This document shows positions 14,761 through 19,258 of a stretch of 19,258 bases of DNA, in pieces (within the stretch, counting starts at the first letter, position 1; each line of letters begins with the position of its first letter). A program made the translations under genes and the position numbers. Under the pieces are notes generated by a model that was given only the letters and a program-made list of their open reading frames with translations, was not told the origin of the DNA and did not search any database. The DNA lies in NCBI GenBank assembly GCA_030431185.1, contig JAUIJO010000020.1, positions 1 through 19,258 of the forward strand, in the 5' to 3' direction. The DNA comes from Gammaproteobacteria bacterium. GTDB lineage: Bacteria; Pseudomonadota; Gammaproteobacteria; Xanthomonadales; Xanthomonadaceae.

Positions 14761-16229
14761 GGGCCCGCGTGCTGATGGTGCAGGGCTGCACCTCCGATGC
14801 CGGCAAGAGCACGCTGGTCGCGGCGCTGTGCCGATGGTTGCATCGACGTGGCGCGCGGGTGGCGCCGTTCAAGCCGCAGAACATGGCGCTCAACGCGGCC
14901 GTGACCGCCGACGGCGGCGAGATCGGACGGGCCCAGGCCGTGCAGGCGCAGGCCTGCGGACTGGCGCCCCGCACCGACTTCAACCCGGTGCTGCTCAAGC
15001 CCAGCAGCGACAAGGGTGCGCAGGTCATCCTGCACGGCCACGCGATCGGGCAGATGGACGCGGTGGGCTACCACGACTACAAGCGCGTGGCGATGGAGGC
15101 GGTGCTCGCCTCGCATGCGCGACTGGTCGAACGCTTCGACGTCGTCGTGGTCGAGGGGGCCGGCAGCCCCGCGGAGATCAACCTGCGGGCCAACGACATC
15201 GCCAACATGGGCTACGCGGAAGCGGTCGACTGCCCGGTGTTGCTGGTCGCCGACATCGACCGGGGCGGCGTGTTCGCCCACCTGGTCGGCACGCTCGCGC
15301 TGTTGTCCGACAGCGAGCGCGCGCGGGTGCGGGGTTTCGTCATCAACCGCTTCCGCGGCGACATCGCGCTGCTGCAACCGGGCCTCGACTGGCTCGAACG
15401 GGAAACCGGCAAGCCCGTGCTGGGCGTCCTGCCGTGGCTGCACGGCCTGCACCTGGAAGCCGAGGATGCCCTGCCGCGTGATCGCGAGGACAAGCCCGGC
15501 GCGACGCTGCGGCTCGTCGTGCCGGTGCTGCCACGGATCAGCAACCACACCGACTTCGACGCGCTGCGCGCGCATCCGCAGGTCGACCTGCGTTTCGTGG
15601 GGCCCGGTGAAGCGCCTCCCGCCTGCGACCTGATCGTGCTGCCCGGCAGCAAGGCGACCCGCGCCGACCTGGCATGGCTGCGCGCCCACGGCTGGGATGC
15701 CGCGATCGCGCGTCACCTGCGTTACGGCGGCAAGCTGGTGGGCATATGCGGTGGCCTGCAGATGCTCGGGCGCGCCGTACACGACCCGGAGGGCATCGAA
15801 GGCGAAGCCGGCTCCAGCGAGGCGCTTGGATGGCTCGACTTCGAGACCACGCTGCTGCCCGGCAAGCAGTTGCGCAACGTCAGCGGCCACCTCTCGATCG
15901 AAGGCGTGCCCGTGCGCGGCTACGAGATCCACTGCGGCGCGAGCCATGGTCCGGCCCTGTCGCGACCGCTGGCGGTGCTGGCGGACGGGCGCGGCGACGG
16001 CGCGATATCCGATGACGGGCGGATCCTGGGCAGCTACCTGCACGGCCTGTTCGACGAGCCGGCGGCACTCGGCGCGCTGCTGCGCTGGGCCGGGCTCCAC
16101 GACGTGCGCCCGCTCGACATGGCCGCGCTGCGCGAGGCCGCCCTCGAACGCCTCGCCGACGCGGTCGAGGCGCATCTCGACACCGCGTGCCTGTCGGCCC
16201 TGCTGGAGGAGGCGCCATGCAGGACCTGA
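14757..16229 (+). CDS. cobQ: Cobyric acid synthase CobQ/CbiP
   Basis: This is a 490-residue glutamine amidotransferase of the CobQ/CbiP type. The start MRARVLMVQGCTSDAGKST carries the family P-loop (9-19), followed by FKPQNMALNAAVT and EIGRAQAVQAQA. The block VVEGAGSPAEINLRANDIAN and VLLVADIDRGGVFA are also diagnostic. The C-terminal class I amidotransferase domain has LPGSKATRADLAWLR, Cys331 in VGICGGLQMLG and His429 in SYLHGLFDEP. It amidates the b, d, e and g carboxylates of adenosylcobyrinate a,c-diamide to give adenosylcobyric acid. It lacks the shorter insert layout of CobB and is clearly the distinct paralogue. The start lies in an ATGA overlap with cobC, and the last 13 bases overlap the cobU start. 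Confidence 0.97.
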   Translation: MRARVLMVQGCTSDAGKSTLVAALCRWLHRRGARVAPFKPQNMALNAAVTADGGEIGRAQAVQAQACGLAPRTDFNPVLLKPSSDKGAQVILHGHAIGQMDAVGYHDYKRVAMEAVLASHARLVERFDVVVVEGAGSPAEINLRANDIANMGYAEAVDCPVLLVADIDRGGVFAHLVGTLALLSDSERARVRGFVINRFRGDIALLQPGLDWLERETGKPVLGVLPWLHGLHLEAEDALPRDREDKPGATLRLVVPVLPRISNHTDFDALRAHPQVDLRFVGPGEAPPACDLIVLPGSKATRADLAWLRAHGWDAAIARHLRYGGKLVGICGGLQMLGRAVHDPEGIEGEAGSSEALGWLDFETTLLPGKQLRNVSGHLSIEGVPVRGYEIHCGASHGPALSRPLAVLADGRGDGAISDDGRILGSYLHGLFDEPAALGALLRWAGLHDVRPLDMAALREAALERLADAVEAHLDTACLSALLEEAPCRT

Positions 16230-16738
16230 TCCTCGGCGGCGCACGTTCCGGCAAGAGTGCCTGGGCCGAGCGGCTCGCGTGCGAGGGCGGCATGCCGGTG
16301 ACCTACATCGCCACCGCACGCGCCGGCGACGCGGAGATGGCGGCCCGCATCGGCCACCATCGCGCCCGGCGCCCCGCGCACTGGGGCTGCGTCGAAGAGC
16401 CGCTGGCACTCGCGGCGGTGCTGCGCGAGCGCGCCGCGCCCGACCATTGCCTGCTGGTCGATTGCCTGACCCTGTGGCTTGGCAACCTGTTGACCGATCC
16501 GGACCCCGCGCGCTTCGACCGCGAGCGCCTCGCCCTGGTCGAAGCCTTGCCCGGGCTGCCCGGCGACCTGCTGATGGTCAGCAACGAGGTCGGCATGGGC
16601 ATCGTGCCGATGGGCGCCCTGAGCCGGCGTTTCGTGGACGAAGCCGGGCGCCTGCACCAGGACCTTGCACGGCGATGCGACCGCGTGGTGTTCGTCGCCG
16701 CCGGCTTGCCGATGGCACTCAAGGGCACGCTCGGCTGA
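16217..16738 (+). CDS. cobU: Bifunctional adenosylcobinamide kinase / adenosylcobinamide-phosphate guanylyltransferase CobU/CobP
   Basis: This is a 173-residue protein with the P-loop LGGARSGKSAWAE near the N-terminus and the GHHRARRP motif whose paired His47/His48 correspond to the guanylylated histidine region of Salmonella CobU (His46). LLVDCLTLWLGNLL, VSNEVGMGIVP and a C-terminal VVFVAAGLPMALKG are further family signatures. It phosphorylates adenosylcobinamide and then transfers GMP from GTP to give adenosylcobinamide-GDP. The ATG at 16217 is preferred to the in-frame ATG at 16187 because it gives the normal family N-terminus and lies four bases after a GGAGGAGG Shine-Dalgarno inside cobQ. 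The 20-base gap to cobT is the only non-overlapping junction between cobO and cobS. Confidence 0.97.
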   Translation: MQDLILGGARSGKSAWAERLACEGGMPVTYIATARAGDAEMAARIGHHRARRPAHWGCVEEPLALAAVLRERAAPDHCLLVDCLTLWLGNLLTDPDPARFDRERLALVEALPGLPGDLLMVSNEVGMGIVPMGALSRRFVDEAGRLHQDLARRCDRVVFVAAGLPMALKGTLG

Positions 16739-16758
16739 ACCCCCATGGAGATCCCCGC

Positions 16759-17808
16759 ATGAACCACGACTTCGACATCCGCCGCCAGGTGGCCGCGGTG
16801 GACGCCGCTGCGAGCGAGGCCGCGCGCCAGCACCAGGCCCGGCTGACCAAGCCCCCTGGATCGCTGGGGCGGCTGGAGGAGGCCGCCATCGCCCTGGCCG
16901 GGCTGCAGGGCACGGCGACGCCCCGGCTGGATCGCGTCTGGATCAGCGTCTTCGCCGCGGACCACGGCGTCGCCGCCGAAGGCGTGTCCGCGTTCCCGCA
17001 GGCGGTCACCGGCGAAATGGTGCGCAACTTCGCCGGCGGCGGCGCGGCGATCAGCGTGCTCGCGCGGCAGATCGCCGCCACGCTCGACGTCGTGCACCTG
17101 GGCACGGTCAACGATCCGGGCGGGATCCCGGGCGTCCGGCGTGCGTGGATCGCGCCCTCGACGGCCAACTTCTGCAGCGCCGATGCCATGACGCCCGCGC
17201 AGCTGCGGCAAGCCCTGCAGGCCGGTGCCGACAGCATCGCCCTGGCGCGCGAGGCCGGCGCGCAGCTGTTCATCGGCGGCGAGATGGGGATCGCCAACAC
17301 CACCGCCGCGACCGCCCTGGCCTGCGCCCTGCTGGGCGAGGACCCGCGGGCGCTGGCGGGCGCCGGTACCGGCCTTGATGCCACCGGCATCCGCCGCAAG
17401 GTGGACGTCGTCGAACGCGCGCTGCGCCACCATGCCGGTGCGACCACGCCGGCGGAGCGCCTGCGCTGCCTGGGCGGCTTCGAGATCGCGGCGCTTTGCG
17501 GGGCCTACGTGGCGGCCGCGCAGGCCGGCATCCCGGTGCTGGTCGACGGCTTCATCAGCACGGCGGCTGCGCTCGCCGCGGTCCAGCTGCAACCGGCGGT
17601 GCGCGACTGGCTGCTGTTCTCGCACCGCTCCCGCGAGCAGGGCCACGCGCGATTGCTCGACGCCCTGCAGGCACGCCCGCTGCTCGAACTCGACATGCGC
17701 CTGGGCGAGGCCAGCGGCGCCGCGACCGCCGTGCCCCTCCTGCGACTGGCCTGCGCCCTGCATGCCGGCATGGCGACCTTCGAACAGGCCGGCGTGTCGT
17801 CGGCATGA
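16759..17808 (+). CDS. cobT: Nicotinate-nucleotide:dimethylbenzimidazole phosphoribosyltransferase CobT
   Basis: This is a 349-residue protein of standard family length. LTKPPGSLGRLE (29-40), FAADHGVAAEGVSAFP (65-80), MVRNFAGGGAAISVLA, GGEMGIANTTAA (173-184) and LFSHRSREQGH are the usual CobT blocks. RLGEASGAA places the catalytic glutamate at residue 317, the same number as in Salmonella CobT. The residue after it is Ala rather than the Gly I would expect, a conservative change. The enzyme transfers phosphoribose from nicotinate mononucleotide to a benzimidazole-type base to make alpha-ribazole phosphate. A GGAG lies eight bases upstream of the ATG. The stop overlaps the phosphatase start in an ATGA quartet, and that phosphatase would act on the CobT product or its CobS-joined form. 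Confidence 0.97.
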   Translation: MNHDFDIRRQVAAVDAAASEAARQHQARLTKPPGSLGRLEEAAIALAGLQGTATPRLDRVWISVFAADHGVAAEGVSAFPQAVTGEMVRNFAGGGAAISVLARQIAATLDVVHLGTVNDPGGIPGVRRAWIAPSTANFCSADAMTPAQLRQALQAGADSIALAREAGAQLFIGGEMGIANTTAATALACALLGEDPRALAGAGTGLDATGIRRKVDVVERALRHHAGATTPAERLRCLGGFEIAALCGAYVAAAQAGIPVLVDGFISTAAALAAVQLQPAVRDWLLFSHRSREQGHARLLDALQARPLLELDMRLGEASGAATAVPLLRLACALHAGMATFEQAGVSSA

Positions 17809-18383
17809 GCGCGCAGGGCGCCACCGTCGACCTGCTGCGCCACGGCGACACCGGCCAGCACGGGTTCCGCGGGCAACTCGACGACCCCCTGACCGAGCCG
17901 GGCTGGCGGCAACTGGAGGCAGCGACCGCGGGCGTCGATTGGGACGTGGTGGTGGGGTCGCCGCTGCGGCGCTGCGCGGATTTCGCGCGCGCGCTGGCGA
18001 TGGCGCGGGGCCTGCCCCTGCGCCTGGACCCGCGGCTCGCCGAGTACGACTTCGGTGAATGGCAGGGCGTGCCAGTGGATCGGCTGGCCGAGTCCGAGGG
18101 CGAGGCACTGGGCAGGTTCTGGTCCGATCCGGAGGGGCATCCGCCGCCGGGCGCCGAGGGGATGGCGGCCTTCGGCAGGCGGGTTGCCGACGCGCTGGAC
18201 GGCATCACCGCCGCGCATGCCGGCCAACGCGTGCTGGTACTGACCCATGGCGGCGTCATCCGCCTGTTGCGCTGCACGGTCGAGCGTCGCCCGCTTGCCG
18301 CGATGGCCGACTACGCGGTCGACCATGCCTCGTTGCACCGGCTGGACTGGGCCGCCCACCGCGCCCGCATGGAGCCGGACTGA
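17805..18383 (+). CDS. cobC: Alpha-ribazole phosphatase-type histidine phosphatase (Salmonella CobC)
   Basis: This is a 192-residue histidine phosphatase. LLRHGDTG holds the phosphorylated His13. SPLRRCADFA supplies the second arginine, EYDFGEWQG an acidic active-site segment, and VLTHGGVIR the second catalytic histidine at 148. The LRHGDT start with a GQLDDPLTEPGWRQL block is typical of CobC-like members rather than broad phosphoglycerate mutases. The enzyme removes the phosphate from alpha-ribazole phosphate or from adenosylcobalamin 5'-phosphate. It sits between cobT and cobS, overlapping cobT by four bases and cobS by one, which fits this role well. The symbol conflicts with the Thr-P decarboxylase name used in P. 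denitrificans. Substrate choice is inferred from context. Confidence 0.9.
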   Translation: MSAQGATVDLLRHGDTGQHGFRGQLDDPLTEPGWRQLEAATAGVDWDVVVGSPLRRCADFARALAMARGLPLRLDPRLAEYDFGEWQGVPVDRLAESEGEALGRFWSDPEGHPPPGAEGMAAFGRRVADALDGITAAHAGQRVLVLTHGGVIRLLRCTVERRPLAAMADYAVDHASLHRLDWAAHRARMEPD

Positions 18384-19168
18384 TGCAGGGGCTGTGGGTG
18401 GCGCTCGGCTTCCTGACGCGTGTTCCGGTGCCTGCCGCCGCGTTCGGGGCGCCGCGCGCCCAGGCGCGCTCGCTGCCCTGGTACCCGCTGGTCGGTGCAT
18501 TCATCGGCGCCCTGCTGTGCGCGCTGGCCGCGTGCGTGCCTACGTCGCCCCCGCTCGCGGCGGCCTTGTTGCTGGTGGCCTGGGTGGCGCTGACCGGCGG
18601 ACTGCACATCGACGGCCTGGCCGACAGCGCGGATGCCTGGATAGGCGGCATGGGCGACCGCGAGCGCACGCTCGCGATCATGAAGGATCCCCGTTGCGGT
18701 CCCGCCGGCGTCACCGCGGTGGTGCTGGTATTGCTGCTCAAGTTCGCCGCCTTGTCGAGCCTGGCGGCGCAGGCATCCCGGACGGGCCTGGGCGGCCCCC
18801 TCAACGCCGGCCTGCTGCTGGCCCCGCTGCTGGCGCGCGCGACCCTGACCGCCGCGCTGCTCGGCATGCCCTACGTGCGCGAAGGCGGCCTGGGCCAGGC
18901 GCTCCCGCAGGCCTCGCGGGCCGCCTGCCACGCGGCGCTGGGACTGACGACACTGGCGTGCCTCATGCCGGCTTTGGACACGCCTGCCGTGCCGGTCGAA
19001 TGGTTGATGCCGGGCATCCTCGCGATCGTGGCGGCCGGTGTCGTCGCCTTCGCGTGGCTGCGGGCGTGCCGGTCGCGGATCGGCGGCGTGACCGGCGATA
19101 CCTGCGGGGCCCTGGCCGAGATGGTCGAGGTCGCCGTGCTGGTGGCGCTGGCCTGCTGGTTCGCCTAG
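18383..19168 (+). CDS. cobS: Adenosylcobinamide-GDP ribazoletransferase (cobalamin synthase) CobS/CobV
   Basis: This is a 261-residue integral membrane protein. It opens GFLTRVPVP, the family start. The key motif GGLHIDGLADSADAW (about 73-87) resembles the metal-binding DGLAD...D motif of CobS, followed by RERTLAIMKDPRCGPAGV, another family block. A late IGGVTGDTCGALAEMVEV (about 232-249) also matches CobS. Several hydrophobic segments (about 32-50, 55-72, 109-127, 135-152, 182-196, 211-227 and 242-260) put it in the inner membrane. It joins adenosylcobinamide-GDP, made by CobU, with alpha-ribazole or its phosphate to form adenosylcobalamin (or its 5'-phosphate). Its ATG shares one base with the preceding TGA. 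It is the last plus-strand gene in the window and probably ends the operon. Confidence 0.96.
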   Translation: MQGLWVALGFLTRVPVPAAAFGAPRAQARSLPWYPLVGAFIGALLCALAACVPTSPPLAAALLLVAWVALTGGLHIDGLADSADAWIGGMGDRERTLAIMKDPRCGPAGVTAVVLVLLLKFAALSSLAAQASRTGLGGPLNAGLLLAPLLARATLTAALLGMPYVREGGLGQALPQASRAACHAALGLTTLACLMPALDTPAVPVEWLMPGILAIVAAGVVAFAWLRACRSRIGGVTGDTCGALAEMVEVAVLVALACWFA

Positions 19169-19172
19169 CCGT

Positions 19173-19188
19173 CCCCGGCGTCGCGGGG
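19173..19188. terminator. Possible terminator hairpin after cobS
   Basis: CCCCG (19173-19177) and CGGGG (19184-19188) form a 5-base GC stem with a six-base loop, starting four bases after the cobS stop and just before a minus-strand stop codon. No T-tract is visible on either strand. It could act as a weak bidirectional terminator between convergent genes. Confidence 0.35.
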
Positions 19189-19190
19189 CC

Positions 19191-19258
19191 TCAGGTCGCG
19201 CCGCTCGCCTTCGGCAGTTGCCGCCCGCCGCGGAAGGCGGGCGTGGCCATCACCATCT
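19191..19258 (-). CDS. Possible 3' end of a convergent gene (partial, unidentified)
   Basis: On the minus strand an open frame enters from the right edge and ends in TGA at 19193-19191. The last 21 residues read MVMATPAFRGG followed by RQLPKASGAT. Nearly every third codon position is G or C, as in the neighbours, and the frame ends just after the cobS stop, which suits a convergent gene. I do not recognise the tail, and the fragment is too short to be sure it is coding. The repeat CGCCCGCC / GGCGGGCG (19222-19229 and 19236-19243) falls inside it. Confidence 0.35.
   Translation of the reverse strand, partial: MVMATPAFRGGRQLPKASGAT
19222..19243. repeat. Inverted repeat near the right edge
   Basis: CGCCCGCC (19222-19229), six bases and GGCGGGCG (19236-19243) form a perfect 8-base stem. 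No T-run follows on either strand. It may be a second terminator-type element after cobS, or coding sequence of the possible minus-strand gene. Confidence 0.4.

Noticed and set aside
16745..16762. Five-codon open frame from an ATG just before cobT, overlapping its start
   Set aside because: It is too short to support, and its GGAG is better read as the cobT ribosome binding site.
1..19258. tRNA or rRNA genes, CRISPR arrays, insertion sequences, attachment sites or prophage genes
   Set aside because: No regularly spaced repeats, transposase or integrase motifs, or cloverleaf-like sequences were seen. The window is almost fully explained by chromosomal metabolic genes.

Overview
The window is a GC-rich, densely coding stretch of a Gram-negative chromosome. 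BamD, BtuB and RluD point to an outer-membrane-bearing bacterium. The arrangement bamD / rluD-pgeF ... clpB resembles the gammaproteobacterial one (bamD, rluD, pgeF and clpB are neighbours in E. coli). High GC, frequent GTG starts and the gene content suggest a Xanthomonadaceae/Lysobacteraceae-type organism (Lysobacter, Luteimonas, Xanthomonas and relatives). That placement is inference, not a database match.

Region 1 (1-7322) is a housekeeping block. A 5' fragment of bamD runs leftward and is divergent from rluD and pgeF. Next come an unrecognised secreted four-cysteine protein that overlaps pgeF and an NCS2/AzgA-like permease, both sitting between pgeF and clpB. clpB has a good sigma-32-type heat-shock promoter (CTTGAA - 15 nt - CCGCATTT) at 4659-4687.

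Region 2 (7323-7778) is non-coding. It holds two strong GC-rich stem-loops behind clpB, a possible -10 element, a well-conserved adenosylcobalamin riboswitch (about 7438-7655), and an expression platform in which CTCCTTC (7719-7725) is exactly complementary to the btuB Shine-Dalgarno GAAGGAG (7767-7773). This suggests translational control.

Region 3 (7779-19168) is one very compact corrinoid uptake, salvage and late-assembly operon: btuB, two tandem paralogous small membrane proteins of unknown function, cobO, cobB/cbiA, cbiB, cobC/cobD (Thr-P decarboxylase), cobQ/cbiP, cobU/cobP, cobT, cobC (alpha-ribazole phosphatase) and cobS. Eight of the nine junctions from the second membrane protein to cobS overlap by 1-13 bases. 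Together the genes can import a corrinoid, amidate a cobyrinate-type ring, adenosylate it, attach the aminopropanol arm, activate cobinamide with GTP, make the alpha-ribazole lower-ligand moiety and join the two. No corrin-ring-building, cobalt-insertion, lower-ligand-synthesis or BtuCDF genes are in the window.

The most interesting novelty candidate is the pair of paralogous membrane proteins at 9680-10880. They align without gaps at a 10-residue offset (about 36% identity by hand count) and share conserved His, Asp and Cys residues. They sit between the outer-membrane B12 receptor and the adenosyltransferase, where an inner-membrane corrinoid or cobalt importer would be expected. The window ends with a possible terminator hairpin and what may be the 3' end of a convergent minus-strand gene.
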